From positions 95,637-159,636 of the forward strand of contig JAGLCJ010000012.1 in NCBI GenBank assembly GCA_023146255.1: DNA of 64,000 nucleotides. The letters are read 5' to 3'. This DNA is from Alcanivoracaceae bacterium (GTDB taxonomy: Bacteria > Pseudomonadota > Gammaproteobacteria > Pseudomonadales > Alcanivoracaceae). Every line of letters begins with the position of its first letter. Position 1 is the first letter of the stretch. The notes below the pieces were generated by a model. The model was not told the DNA's origin. It ran no database searches and worked only from the letters and a program-made list of their open reading frames with translations. Below, in pieces: positions 1 through 9,330 of this stretch. Position numbers and translations under genes: made by a program.

Positions 1-71
1 AAGTCCGCTTGAATACAAGGCAGCATGAGGCGATAGTGGCAGCCTTCCCCAAGGCAACCTGGACTGTCGCC

Positions 72-1184
72 ATGAAAAAGCTGCTACTCGCCGCCTCTAT
101 TACCGCCCTCTCCGCCACCGCCATCGCCGAGCACAAGGTACCTGCCAACTACGGCTACCTTGGTCTGCATCTGTCACAGCACTACTTCGATCTGGGCGGC
201 CATATCGCACCACCGGATGTTGAAGAAGGGTTGATGCCTGGCGCCCAGTTCGGTATCCGCTTCAAGGACCAGTGGTCCATTCAGGGCTGGTGGGGCGAGG
301 GCGACATGGACCTGGAGGCAGGTGGTGGCGATGTCAAGTTTACCCACTACTTTATTTCTGCTCGCCATCATTATCAGGACTCCGATTGGCTTGGCTTTGA
401 GCCCTATACCGGCGCCGCCGTTGGCCAGCTTGAAATCGATGGCAATGAAGAAACGCTCGGCGCATTTGAAATGGGCCTGCAGCGTGGCCTGAGCAAGCAC
501 TTCGTTCTTGATCTGGGTGCACGCCCAAGTTACAGCTTCGATAACGAACGCTGGGATGGCGAGGTCTATGCCGCCATCAACTTCGTCATCGGTAGCGATA
601 GCTCGGAAAGCGGTGACAATAATCGCCAACCAGCAGAAGTTGTAGAACGTGCCGCCGAGCAGGCTGGACAGAAAGCGTCCGAGGTCGCCGAAGAAGCAAA
701 AGCGGCAGTTGTTGCGGCTATCGATAGCGATGGCGATGGCGTGGCCGATGCACTCGATAAGTGCGCCGACACCAGCGCTGGCGCCAAGGTCGACGAGTCC
801 GGTTGCAATGTTGTATTGACGGAAGATATCCGCGAAACCCTGTATGTACAGTTCAGCACTGCTGGCAGCACAGTGGCGGAGGCTTCGATGGCAGAAATTG
901 GCCGGATTGCCAATCTCATGCGCGAGTTTCCGGATGTCCAACTACTGCTGGAAGGTCACACCGACAGTTCTGGCAGCGCCGACCTGAACCTTCGCCTGTC
1001 GCAGCAGCGCGCCGCTGCGGTCAAGCAGGTGCTGATTGATCGTTTCAGTATTGACGGCAGCCGCATCGACACCATCGGCCGCGGAGAAGATGCTCCGGCA
1101 TTCAGCAACGATACCGCAGAAGGTCGCGCCAAGAACCGCCGTGTCGAGGCAGTTCTTAAAGCACAGCGAACCGTGACTCAGTAA
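72..1184 (+). CDS. OmpA-family outer-membrane protein with TSP3-like linker and peptidoglycan-binding domain
   Basis: This protein of about 370 aa starts at the ATG at 72, which begins a clear signal peptide (MKKLLLAASITALSATAIA). An in-frame ATG at 9 would only add an unlikely leader. The N-terminal half is rich in beta-strand-like segments and ends in aromatic-rich stretches, consistent with an 8-stranded OmpA barrel. A calcium-type DSDGDGVADALDKC linker follows, as in OprF and thrombospondin type-3 repeats. The C-terminal domain carries the OmpA motifs LEGHTDSSG, LSQQRA and NRRVE, which bind peptidoglycan in this family. The predicted role is anchoring the outer membrane to the cell wall and possibly forming a porin. 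It is monocistronic, with a strong terminator directly after the stop. Confidence 0.9.
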   Translation: MKKLLLAASITALSATAIAEHKVPANYGYLGLHLSQHYFDLGGHIAPPDVEEGLMPGAQFGIRFKDQWSIQGWWGEGDMDLEAGGGDVKFTHYFISARHHYQDSDWLGFEPYTGAAVGQLEIDGNEETLGAFEMGLQRGLSKHFVLDLGARPSYSFDNERWDGEVYAAINFVIGSDSSESGDNNRQPAEVVERAAEQAGQKASEVAEEAKAAVVAAIDSDGDGVADALDKCADTSAGAKVDESGCNVVLTEDIRETLYVQFSTAGSTVAEASMAEIGRIANLMREFPDVQLLLEGHTDSSGSADLNLRLSQQRAAAVKQVLIDRFSIDGSRIDTIGRGEDAPAFSNDTAEGRAKNRRVEAVLKAQRTVTQ

Positions 1185-1185
1185 C

Positions 1186-1212
1186 AAAAAAGGGGCCGAA
1201 AGGCCCCTTTTT
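1186..1212. terminator. Rho-independent terminator, probably bidirectional
   Basis: The hairpin GGGGCC-GAAA-GGCCCC is flanked by A6 on the left and T5 on the right. It starts two bases after the OmpA-gene stop. Because of its symmetry it also fits as terminator for the convergent diguanylate cyclase gene ending at 1226. Confidence 0.9.
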
Positions 1213-1225
1213 AATCTGTTCCACT

Positions 1226-2188
1226 TTATACCGCAGCGCCGCTCTGGTGGCGACTGTACTCAACACAGTTACGGCCCCGCTGTTTAGCCCGATACAACAT
1301 CTTGTCCACTGCATCAATAAACGCTTTCTGGTCGTCTGTGGCTGTCGGCACAATCGTCCCTACGCCAAGACTCACTGTGAGATACGGGTCGGCCTTCGAG
1401 CGATGGTGAGGAATCATTTCTTCCAGCACGAGACAGCGGCACTTCTCCGCCACCAGCTCTGCCGCCTCTGCATCCGTCTCCGGCAACACCATAACAAATT
1501 CCTCGCCGCCGAAACGGGCAACAAAGTCTCTTGATCGTGACGCCGCCTTGCCAAGCATTCCGGCAACCCGCTTCAGGCATTCATCGCCGGCAGGATGGCC
1601 ATAATGGTCGTTATATTCCTTGAAATAATCGATATCCAGCATCACCAACGAAAGTGGCCGACCACTGCGACGGGCATTGGCCCATTCGCGCTCCATCACC
1701 ACATCGAACATACGCCGGTTCGGCACTTCGGTAAGACCATCCCGATAAGACAGCTCCTCCAGTTCGCGCTGCAGTCGCAGCAGTGCCTCTTCATTCTTCT
1801 TGCGCTCGCTGATATCGAACATGAAGCCAACCAATGCTTCCACATCACCGTTACCGCCACGCACCACATGGACCACATCGCGAATCCAGACGTAATTACC
1901 ATCCGCAGTGAGCGCGCGATAGTCCGCTTCATGGTCAATGCCTGACTGTGACTGGGAGACACAGAAGTTCACCACGTAATCACGATCTTCCGGGTGCATC
2001 CGCTCGACCCAGTCGTCAATGCCCTTCCAGCTTTCCGGGGTCCAGCCGAGCAGCTCCTCGATCTGCGGTCCGATATAGGTAAAGCTCATCGACTCCCAGT
2101 CGATCCGCCAGGGAATTGCCTTGGTGGATTCCAGCAGGGTCTTGTAAAAAGCATCGTTCGGTTCTGATGCATACGGATGAATGGTCAT
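1226..2188 (-). CDS. PAS-GGDEF diguanylate cyclase
   Basis: This 320-aa cytoplasmic protein has no membrane segment. Residues about 15-135 form a PAS/PAC sensor (PAS_3 type) ending in the usual DISERK linker. Residues about 145-315 form a GGDEF domain with an intact GGEEF active site at 227-231. The allosteric RxxD inhibitory site (R218-D221) lies exactly five residues before it. It should therefore make cyclic di-GMP from two GTP and be product-inhibited. The open frame continues much further upstream, but only as the antisense of dapF, so the ATG at 2188 (MTIHPYASEP) is taken as the start. It is divergent from dapF. Confidence 0.88.
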   Translation of the reverse strand: MTIHPYASEPNDAFYKTLLESTKAIPWRIDWESMSFTYIGPQIEELLGWTPESWKGIDDWVERMHPEDRDYVVNFCVSQSQSGIDHEADYRALTADGNYVWIRDVVHVVRGGNGDVEALVGFMFDISERKKNEEALLRLQRELEELSYRDGLTEVPNRRMFDVVMEREWANARRSGRPLSLVMLDIDYFKEYNDHYGHPAGDECLKRVAGMLGKAASRSRDFVARFGGEEFVMVLPETDAEAAELVAEKCRCLVLEEMIPHHRSKADPYLTVSLGVGTIVPTATDDQKAFIDAVDKMLYRAKQRGRNCVEYSRHQSGAAV

Positions 2189-2368
2189 ATGGTCCCCGGG
2201 TGTGCTGGGTAATTGCCCACGCTGCGGCTTGCAGCCCTGATATAACGAAGATTGTGCCGGGATCGCACTACACCAACAAGGCGAAGCCACCAAACCATAT
2301 AGATCATGCCCTACCCGCCGACCCGGCCACCCCCTACAATATCCGGCATTGCCCAGCGGGAAGCTTCC

Positions 2369-3211
2369 ATGACCCTTCAGTTCAGCAAGATGCACGGCCT
2401 CGGTAATGATTTCATGGTTATCGACGGGGTCCGCCAGAATCTGCCTGCCAGTGACCTGCCGCTGCCGGCGGAGCGGATTCGTGCGCTTGCCGACCGACAC
2501 TTCGGCATCGGCTTTGACCAGTTGCTGGTAGTACAGCCGGCGTCCGCCCCCGGCGTCGATTTCCGCTACCGGATATTCAATGCCGATGGCTCCGAGGTAA
2601 ACCAGTGCGGCAATGGCGCCCGCTGCTTCGCCCGCTTTGTCCGCGATCAGGGCCTGACCGACAAGGATTCGATCCGCGTCGAGACTGCTTCCGGCCAGAT
2701 GACTCTGAATCTGACCGACGATGGTCAGGTCACGGTGGACATGGGCGCGCCGCGCTGGGCGCCGAAGGACATCCCGCTGAAAGCCAGTGAGGAGGCCGAG
2801 ACCTACTTTATCGTCGCCGGCAAGCAGGCCTTCGAGGTCGGCGCCGTCGGTCTGGGCAATCCGCACTGCGTGCTGCTGGTGGAGAATGTTGATACCGCCC
2901 CGGTCGACACCGTCGGCCCGCTGCTGGAGAGCCATCCGGACTTCCCGGAACGGGTCAATGTCGGCTTTATGCAGATCGTCGATCGCGGCCATATCCGCCT
3001 GCGGGTGTTCGAACGCGGCTCCGGCGAGACACTGGCCTGCGGCTCGGGCGCCTGTGCTGCGGTGGTGGTGGGTCAGCGGCGCGGTTTCCTCGATGACACC
3101 GTGCAGGTGGACCTGCCGGGCGGCGCGCTGTCGATCCGTTATACCGGTGATGGGGGCATTCTGATGACAGGCCCGGCGGCCCACGTCTATGATGGCCGCA
3201 TTGAGATTTGA
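2369..3211 (+). CDS. dapF: Diaminopimelate epimerase
   Basis: DapF interconverts LL- and meso-diaminopimelate in the lysine and peptidoglycan pathway. The 280-aa product is the normal family length. Both catalytic cysteines are in conserved contexts: C80 in NQCGNGARC and C224 in ETLACGSGAC. The start at 2369 (MTLQFSKMHG) matches the family N-terminus, and an AGCGGGA ribosome-binding site lies about 8 nt upstream. The ATG at 2306 would add an untypical Pro-rich leader. It heads the dapF-DUF484-xerC operon. The lysA gene often found upstream in related genomes is absent here, replaced by a divergent diguanylate cyclase. Confidence 0.97.
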   Translation: MTLQFSKMHGLGNDFMVIDGVRQNLPASDLPLPAERIRALADRHFGIGFDQLLVVQPASAPGVDFRYRIFNADGSEVNQCGNGARCFARFVRDQGLTDKDSIRVETASGQMTLNLTDDGQVTVDMGAPRWAPKDIPLKASEEAETYFIVAGKQAFEVGAVGLGNPHCVLLVENVDTAPVDTVGPLLESHPDFPERVNVGFMQIVDRGHIRLRVFERGSGETLACGSGACAAVVVGQRRGFLDDTVQVDLPGGALSIRYTGDGGILMTGPAAHVYDGRIEI

Positions 3212-3223
3212 GGGGGTTCGAGG

Positions 3224-3937
3224 ATGAGTGAGGAAAACGCCACCAGCGCCGAGCAGGTCACCGCCTGGTTGCGCCACCACCCGGACTTCTTCCAGACCCG
3301 GCCGGACCTGCTTGAGCTGATGCGCCTGCCGGACCCGCGCGGCGAAGCGGTGTCGCTGCTGGAACGTCAGGCCAGCATCCTCCGTGATCGCAATACCGAG
3401 CTGCGCGAGCGCCTCAATGCCCTGCTTGATATCGCCCGCGAGAACGACAGCCTGTTTGAGAAAACCCGCCAGCTGACCCTGAAGATGATTGAAGCCAAGG
3501 GGCTTGAGCCGCTCTGCAAAGCACTGGTGGAGAGCCTGAAAAGCCAGTTCGGCTCTGATGCCGTGACCCTGCTGATCTATGACCGTGATGTCTCGGTTGA
3601 TGGTGCACTGCGCGAGCATGTCCGTGCGATCGACAGCAGTGCCCAGCATGACGCCCTGCAAACCCTGCTGCGTCAGGGCAAGGCGGTTTGCGGCATTCTC
3701 CGCGACGACGAGGTGCGCGAACTGTTCCCGCAGCACGCCGATGAAGTGAAGTCCGCCGCCATGGTACCGCTCGATTTTCAGGGCCGTCAGGGCCTGCTCG
3801 CCATCGGCAGCTTTGATGAGCACCATTTCCGCAGTTCACTCGGCACTCTTTTCATTACCCATCTGGGCGATGTCATTGCCCGGCGTCTGGCGGACACCCT
3901 GCGTGACTCGCGCCGCCTCGAAGCCAAGCGTGCCTGA
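3224..3937 (+). CDS. DUF484 family protein
   Basis: This 237-aa protein belongs to the conserved DUF484 family almost always found between dapF and xerC in gammaproteobacteria. The N-terminal part has the family pattern (LRHHPDFF, then LLERQ and a coiled-coil-like RDRNTELRERLNALL). The C-terminal part, about residues 85-230, looks like a GAF-type fold ending in FRSSLGTLFITHLGDVIARRL. No catalytic residues can be assigned and the molecular role is unknown. It begins 12 nt after dapF and its last 8 nt overlap the xerC start, so the three genes are probably cotranscribed and translationally coupled. Confidence 0.9.
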   Translation: MSEENATSAEQVTAWLRHHPDFFQTRPDLLELMRLPDPRGEAVSLLERQASILRDRNTELRERLNALLDIARENDSLFEKTRQLTLKMIEAKGLEPLCKALVESLKSQFGSDAVTLLIYDRDVSVDGALREHVRAIDSSAQHDALQTLLRQGKAVCGILRDDEVRELFPQHADEVKSAAMVPLDFQGRQGLLAIGSFDEHHFRSSLGTLFITHLGDVIARRLADTLRDSRRLEAKRA

Positions 3938-4847
3938 GCTGCCGGCGTCGCTTGCCGAGCCAATCGAGGCTTTCGCCAGACACATCGGCAGCGAGCGGCG
4001 CCTTTCGCCCCACACCCTGAGTAATTACCAACGCGATCTGGAGCAGGCCGCCAGCCTGCTGCAAGAGCGTGGCCTGCGCGACTGGTCGGCGGTCAGCCAG
4101 CACGAAGTGCGTGCACTGGTTGCCATGTCGCATCGCCGCGGCAAGGGCGGCACCTCAATCCAGCGCATGCTGTCATCACTGCGCACCTTCTACCGTTTTC
4201 TGCTGCGCGAAGGATTGGCAAAAGACAATCCCGCCGACGGCATCCGCGCACCGAAAAGTGCAAAGCGTTTGCCAAAAACCCTGGACCAGGAACAGGTCGG
4301 TCATCTGCTCGACAGTAATGCTGAGGATGACCCGCTGGCGCTGCGCGATCAGGCGATGATGGAGCTGATCTATTCTTCCGGGCTGCGTCTGGCAGAGCTG
4401 GTGAGCCTCGATATCGACACCATCGACTTTCGCGACGGCGAGATGGTGGTAACCGGCAAGGGTTCGAAATCACGCATGCTGCCCGTTGGCGCCCCGGCTA
4501 TTGCGGCGGTACGCGCCTGGATCAAGCTGCGCGTCACTCTGATAAAAGATCCGAATGAAAAGGCACTGTTCATCAACGCTCGTGGTGGCCGCGTTTCAGC
4601 CCGCACCGTGCAACAGCGCCTGGCTCGTGCGGCAAAGCTGCGCGGACTGGATCAGCATTTGCATCCGCATATGCTCAGGCATTCGTTTGCCACCCACATG
4701 CTGGAAGCCAGCGGTGATTTACGCGCCGTACAGGAACTGCTCGGCCACGCCAACCTGTCGACCACACAGGTCTATACCCATCTGGACTTCCAGCATCTGG
4801 CCAGCGTTTATGATGGTGCGCATCCGCGGGCGCAACGAAAAAAATAA
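3930..4847 (+). CDS. xerC: Tyrosine recombinase XerC
   Basis: XerC, with XerD, resolves chromosome dimers at dif. The predicted 305-aa protein begins at a GTG at 3930 that overlaps the DUF484 stop (GTGCCTGA). Earlier in-frame starts lie inside the upstream gene. The N-terminal SAM-like core-binding domain covers about residues 8-95. The catalytic domain has the full tyrosine-recombinase set: R153 (SGLRLAEL), K177 (TGKGSKS), H247 and R250 (HMLRHSFATH), H273 (LGHANLS) and nucleophile Y282 (QVYTHLD). The dapF-DUF484 context is typical of XerC rather than XerD. The 3' end is only 5 nt from the convergent rlmI gene, with no terminator visible between them. Confidence 0.95.
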   Translation: MPELPASLAEPIEAFARHIGSERRLSPHTLSNYQRDLEQAASLLQERGLRDWSAVSQHEVRALVAMSHRRGKGGTSIQRMLSSLRTFYRFLLREGLAKDNPADGIRAPKSAKRLPKTLDQEQVGHLLDSNAEDDPLALRDQAMMELIYSSGLRLAELVSLDIDTIDFRDGEMVVTGKGSKSRMLPVGAPAIAAVRAWIKLRVTLIKDPNEKALFINARGGRVSARTVQQRLARAAKLRGLDQHLHPHMLRHSFATHMLEASGDLRAVQELLGHANLSTTQVYTHLDFQHLASVYDGAHPRAQRKK

Positions 4848-4852
4848 TCTGC

Positions 4853-6049
4853 TCAGGGATTCATCAGCACCCGGGCAAAAATACTCTTCAGATATTCCGT
4901 CTCTGGAATAGCCGGGTGGATCGGGTGATCTTCGGCCTGGCCTTCGGTAGCAAATACCTGCACGAAACGATCAATATGCCGGCCACTTGAACGCACCACA
5001 TCCATTAACTGATCGCGGGTCAGATGCATGGAGCAGGACGCGCTCACCAGTATGCCGCCCGGCTCGACCAAACGCATGGCCAATTCATTGATGGCGTGAT
5101 AGCCGGCAAGGCCGTTCTTGAAGTCCTTCTTGCGTTTGATGAACGCGGGCGGATCAATAATGACCACGTCAAAGCGCTGCCCCTGCAGGATCAGCTCTTT
5201 CATCGCCGCATTGGCTTCCATCGCCAGAGTTGTCATCCGCTCAGCCACGCCATTAAGTTCAGCGTTACGCTGGACAAACTCAATCGCCCTTGCCGAAGAA
5301 TCAACACAAGTCACCGATGATGCTCCACGTGCTGCGGCCAGCACACCCCAGGCACCGCAATAGGAAAATACGTCCAGCACGCGCGCGCCTGCCACCAGTG
5401 GCAAGATGCGACGACGGGCAGCGCGATGATCGTAGAACCAGCCTGTTTTCTGCCCCTCCTCCAGCGGCGCGTAATAATCGACGCCGTTTTCACTGAGCAG
5501 CACTTCCGCCGGCAGCTCGCCTTTCAGCGCCTGCACCATCGAACCAAGGCCTTCCTGTTCGCGTACCGCACTCTCGCTTTTGACGACGATATTTTTCGGC
5601 TGGTAAAGATGGTCGAGCGCGGCGGCGATATCGTCGAGTACGGCGTCCATACCGGCGGTACCGGACTGGATGACAAACGTATCGTTGAAACGATCAATCA
5701 CCAGACCGGACAGGCCATCACCGTCACCGAACACGGCGCGGTAGCAACCGCCCTCAAACAGCATCTCTCGCAGATTAACGGCCTCGGCAATCCGCTTTTC
5801 CAGAAAGGCACGATCCAGCGACTGATTCGGATCGCGGGCAAACAGCCGCGCGCAGATCAGTGAGTGCGGATTAGCGTAGGCACGGCCCAGCGGTTTGCCG
5901 CGACTATCCTCAACCACCACCTCGCCGCCCGGCGTCAGCGTTTTCAGCGGCGTCGCAGCGGTGTCTACCTCGTTGGAGTAGACCCACAGATGACCACTGC
6001 GAAGGCGGCGCTCTTCGCCGCGCTTCAGTCTGAGCACCGGAACGCTCAA
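4853..6049 (-). CDS. rlmI: 23S rRNA (cytosine-1962-C5)-methyltransferase, RlmI type
   Basis: The 398-aa protein has an N-terminal PUA domain (about 1-80) and a class I SAM-dependent methyltransferase domain. The SAM-binding motif reads LDVFSYCGAWG, followed by the acidic CVDSS end of strand 2. The m5C-methyltransferase residues are present as IIDPPAF and the catalytic-cysteine segment SASCSMH. RlmI methylates C1962 of 23S rRNA in E. coli, and the same role is inferred here. The start is an unusual TTG at 6049 that overlaps the gcvPB stop as TTGA, so translation is probably coupled to the glycine-cleavage operon, of which this is the last gene. Confidence 0.88.
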   Translation of the reverse strand: MSVPVLRLKRGEERRLRSGHLWVYSNEVDTAATPLKTLTPGGEVVVEDSRGKPLGRAYANPHSLICARLFARDPNQSLDRAFLEKRIAEAVNLREMLFEGGCYRAVFGDGDGLSGLVIDRFNDTFVIQSGTAGMDAVLDDIAAALDHLYQPKNIVVKSESAVREQEGLGSMVQALKGELPAEVLLSENGVDYYAPLEEGQKTGWFYDHRAARRRILPLVAGARVLDVFSYCGAWGVLAAARGASSVTCVDSSARAIEFVQRNAELNGVAERMTTLAMEANAAMKELILQGQRFDVVIIDPPAFIKRKKDFKNGLAGYHAINELAMRLVEPGGILVSASCSMHLTRDQLMDVVRSSGRHIDRFVQVFATEGQAEDHPIHPAIPETEYLKSIFARVLMNP

Positions 6050-7524
6050 GCGCTGGCTCCCGGACGGAAGACCAGATTCAGCTCGCGCGCAGCACGCACG
6101 TCATCAAGACGACGCACCGGCTGGCTATAGGGCGCACCTTTTACAAGCTCTGGATTCTCCCGCGCTTCTTCGAGAATTCTCGCCATGGCGTCGATAAACT
6201 CGTCGAGCGCTTCCTTGGTTTCCGTTTCGGTCGGCTCGATCAGCAAACACTCTGGCACCAGCAGCGGGAAGTAGGTAGTCGGCGCATGCTGGTTGTAATC
6301 CAGCAGACGCTTGGCCACATCCATGGCCGACACATCAAACGCCTTCGCTTCTTTCGCCAGCGTCAGAATAAATTCATGGCTGGCACGACGATCCGGATAA
6401 GCGGCGGTATAGCCGACCTGCTGCAGACGCTTGAGCATGTAGTTGGCCGCCAGCGACGAGTACTCGCCAACGCGCAACATGCCTTCGCGACCGAGAGCAC
6501 GTGCGTAGTAATAGGCACGCAGCAACACGCCAGCATTGCCCATAAAAGCGGACAGGTGGCCAATGGTTTGCGGCAAATCAGCATCGGTCAGCCAGCGATA
6601 GCTGTCGCCATCCTGACCGACAATCGGCGTCGGCAGGAACGGCTTGAGCCGCTCGGACACGCCCACCGGACCGGCACCCGGACCACCACCGCCATGCGGT
6701 GTGGCAAAGGTCTTGTGCAGGTTCATGTGAATCACATCGAATCCCATATCACCGGGGCGCACCTTGCCGAGAATCGCGTTCAGGTTGGCACCGTCGTAAT
6801 ACAGCAGACCGCCAGCTTCATGGACCGCTTTGGCGATCGCTTCAACCTGGCGCTCGAACACGCCGCAAGTAGACGGGTTGGTCATCATCAGGCCGGCAGT
6901 CTGCGGACCACAGGCCGCTTTCAATGCTTCAAGATCGACGTCGCCGTCATCATTGACCGGCACTTCGCGCACCTTGTAGCCACACATCACGGCGGTGGCC
7001 GGGTTGGTGCCGTGTGCTGCTTCCGGCACCAGAATTTCGGTGCGCTCATGGTCGTTACGCGCTTCGTGGTAGGCGCGAATCATGGCGACGCCGGCAAACT
7101 CACCCTGGGCACCGGCCATCGGTGTCAGCGACACCCCCTTCATGCCGGTCACTTCCTTCAGGAATTCCTGCAGCTCGAACAGACAGGCCAGATAGCCCTG
7201 ACTATGACTTTCCGGCGCCAGCGGATGACGCTTGAGAAAGCCGGGCAGCATGGCCGCGCGATTGGCGCCACGCGGGTTGTATTTCATGGTGCAGGAACCG
7301 AGCGGATAAAATTGCTTGTCGATGGCAAAGTTCTTGCTCGACAGGTTGGTGTAATGGCGCACCACCTGCAGTTCCGACACTTCCGGCAACAGCGGCTTGC
7401 TCTGGCGACGCAGCGCTGCCGGCAGGTCATTCAGCTTGTCGTCCGCCACCGGCTTCGGCGCCTGCGAGTAGGCACGGCGACCGGCTTTCGATACTTCAAA
7501 AATCAGTTGGGCTTCGCGGTTCAT
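6046..7524 (-). CDS. gcvPB: Glycine dehydrogenase (decarboxylating) subunit 2
   Basis: This 492-aa protein is the C-terminal half of the glycine-cleavage P protein as a separate polypeptide. The PLP-binding lysine is K271 in the motif MNLHKTFATPHGGGGPG. Conserved family segments QFYPLGSCTMKYNPR and PEAAHGTNPA are intact. With GcvPA it decarboxylates glycine and transfers the aminomethyl group to lipoyl-GcvH. Its ATG overlaps the gcvPA stop by 4 nt, indicating coupled synthesis of the two halves. A split P protein is usual in Gram-positive bacteria, archaea and some gammaproteobacteria, whereas Escherichia and Pseudomonas carry a single fused GcvP. Confidence 0.96.
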   Translation of the reverse strand: MNREAQLIFEVSKAGRRAYSQAPKPVADDKLNDLPAALRRQSKPLLPEVSELQVVRHYTNLSSKNFAIDKQFYPLGSCTMKYNPRGANRAAMLPGFLKRHPLAPESHSQGYLACLFELQEFLKEVTGMKGVSLTPMAGAQGEFAGVAMIRAYHEARNDHERTEILVPEAAHGTNPATAVMCGYKVREVPVNDDGDVDLEALKAACGPQTAGLMMTNPSTCGVFERQVEAIAKAVHEAGGLLYYDGANLNAILGKVRPGDMGFDVIHMNLHKTFATPHGGGGPGAGPVGVSERLKPFLPTPIVGQDGDSYRWLTDADLPQTIGHLSAFMGNAGVLLRAYYYARALGREGMLRVGEYSSLAANYMLKRLQQVGYTAAYPDRRASHEFILTLAKEAKAFDVSAMDVAKRLLDYNQHAPTTYFPLLVPECLLIEPTETETKEALDEFIDAMARILEEARENPELVKGAPYSQPVRRLDDVRAARELNLVFRPGASA

Positions 7525-8876
7525 GCCAGCACCTCCGCCAGCGCGGCTGCATACTGTTCGATTTCATCTTGCGTGCGCACTTCGGTGGCACACACCAGCA
7601 TGGCATTGTCGAAGCCATAGGCCGGCGCCAGCGAGTAGCCGCCAAGAATATTTTTCGCCGCCAGCGCTTTCAAAGTCAGGTTGGCGGATTGCGGCAGCTC
7701 AATCACCACTTCGTGGAAGGTCGCGCTACTGAAGCGACGCTTGACGCCCTTGATGGCGCAGAGTTTGTCGGCGAGCAGATTGGTGTTGGCATGGCAGTGG
7801 CCGGCAACACTGGCCAGACCATCAGCGCCGAGCAACGACATGTAAATCGTTGCCGCAGTCATCGCCAGACCCTGGTTGGTACAGATATTCGAGGTCGCCT
7901 TGGAACGACGGATATGCTGCTCCCGTGCCTGCAGTGTCAGGGCAAAACCGGGCTTGCCATCCATATCCACGGTGCGACCGATAATACGGCCCGGCATCTG
8001 CCGAACATGCTGCTGTTTGCAGCACATAAAACCGAAGTACGGGCCGCCGGATGACAGCGGCACGCCAAGTGGCTGACCTTCACCAACGACGATATCCACG
8101 CCACCGCTGCCCCACTCGCCCGGCGGCTTCAGCAGCGCCAGCGAAGTCGGGTTAACCACCGCAATTACCAGCATGTTGTTGGCATGGGCCCAGTCGGTCA
8201 GCGCATCGACATCCTCGAGACAACCGAAGAAGTTCGGCTGGGCGATCACCAGTGCGGCGTAATCTTCCCCGGCATATGGAGCCAGCGATTCCAGCAAGGT
8301 GATTCCGCGCTCGTTGCAGAACGGCACTTCTTCAATGGTCACGCCCTGATTGGTGACGATATCGCGGGTGGCGCGCCGATACAGCGGATGCACGGCAGCC
8401 GGCATCAGTACGCGGCTGGCTTTCGATTTGCGGTTGGCGCGCAGCGCCATCAACACCGCTTCCGACAAACCGGATGCGCCGTCATACACCGACGCATTGC
8501 TGACATCCATGCCGGTCAGATGGGCAATCATCGACTGGTATTCGTAGATAGTCTGCAGCGTGCCCTGACTCGCCTCAGCCTGATACGGTGTGTACGCAGT
8601 GTAATATTCACCGCGCGTGGCGATCTCCCACACCGCCGCCGGGATATGGTGCTCATAGGCGCCGGCACCGATAAAACAGACCGCACTTTCATCCTGACGG
8701 GCGCGCGCCGCCATCAACGCGGTCACTTCCATTTCGGTGAGACCGTCGGGCAGCTTTTCCAGTGCACCGGCTTTCAAGTGCGCCGGAATTTCGTCGAACA
8801 GATCCTCAATGCGAGCGACACCAATGGCGTCGAGCATGGACTGCACATCTTCCGGGGTGTGGGGGATATAGGGCAT
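7521..8876 (-). CDS. gcvPA: Glycine dehydrogenase (decarboxylating) subunit 1
   Basis: This 451-aa protein matches the N-terminal half of GcvP, with the family opening YIPHTPEDVQSMLDAIG and the segments FIGAGAYEHHIPAAV, TAYTPYQAEASQGTLQ and ASVYDGASG. The subunit is PLP-fold but lacks the Schiff-base lysine, which lies in GcvPB; together they form the P protein. It follows gcvH by 17 nt and overlaps gcvPB by 4 nt. Length and all major motifs are complete, so no truncation or frameshift is apparent. Confidence 0.96.
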   Translation of the reverse strand: MPYIPHTPEDVQSMLDAIGVARIEDLFDEIPAHLKAGALEKLPDGLTEMEVTALMAARARQDESAVCFIGAGAYEHHIPAAVWEIATRGEYYTAYTPYQAEASQGTLQTIYEYQSMIAHLTGMDVSNASVYDGASGLSEAVLMALRANRKSKASRVLMPAAVHPLYRRATRDIVTNQGVTIEEVPFCNERGITLLESLAPYAGEDYAALVIAQPNFFGCLEDVDALTDWAHANNMLVIAVVNPTSLALLKPPGEWGSGGVDIVVGEGQPLGVPLSSGGPYFGFMCCKQQHVRQMPGRIIGRTVDMDGKPGFALTLQAREQHIRRSKATSNICTNQGLAMTAATIYMSLLGADGLASVAGHCHANTNLLADKLCAIKGVKRRFSSATFHEVVIELPQSANLTLKALAAKNILGGYSLAPAYGFDNAMLVCATEVRTQDEIEQYAAALAEVLA

Positions 8877-8893
8877 GGGGATTCCGTGTCAGG

Positions 8894-9286
8894 TCAGGCG
8901 TCTTCTTCGAGCTGGGCAGCGTAATCTTCGGCACTGAGCAGGCCATCGAGATCCGCCTTGTCGGCCAGCTTGATCTGGTAGAGCCAGCCATCGCCGTAGC
9001 AATCCTGGTTGACCAGCTCGGGGGTGTCATTCAGCGCTTCATTAACGGCGATGATTTCGCCGGAAACCGGCGCATAAATATCGGAAGCAGCCTTGACCGA
9101 TTCCACCACACCGGTTTCATCAGCAACGGCAACAGTCTGGCCGACTTCCGGCAGCTCAACGTAGACCAGGTCACCCATGGCGTCCTGGGCGTGCTCACTG
9201 ATGCCGACGTAGGCGGTGCCATCGTGTTCGAGACGCACCCACTCGTGGCTCTTGGCATAACGCAGTTCAGCGGGGATGTTGCTCAT
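8894..9286 (-). CDS. gcvH: Glycine cleavage system H protein
   Basis: The 130-aa lipoyl carrier protein shuttles the aminomethyl group between the P, T and L proteins. The lipoylated lysine is K65 in VESVKAASDIYAPVSGE, the canonical context. The family motifs SHEWVR near the start and ELVNQDCYGDGWL are present. It sits 44 nt downstream of gcvT and 17 nt upstream of gcvPA in the same operon. No L protein (dihydrolipoamide dehydrogenase) gene is in the window; it is normally shared with other complexes and encoded elsewhere. Confidence 0.97.
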   Translation of the reverse strand: MSNIPAELRYAKSHEWVRLEHDGTAYVGISEHAQDAMGDLVYVELPEVGQTVAVADETGVVESVKAASDIYAPVSGEIIAVNEALNDTPELVNQDCYGDGWLYQIKLADKADLDGLLSAEDYAAQLEEDA

Positions 9287-9330
9287 TGCTCTGTCCTTTG
9301 GTTGCGATGGATAGTGTAATTGCGTTGCAG

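Noticed and set aside
2189..3826. Long antisense extension of the diguanylate cyclase open frame
   Set aside because: The frame continues on the minus strand across dapF and the DUF484 gene, but its sequence is low-complexity antisense of those well-supported genes; the PAS-GGDEF protein starts at 2188.
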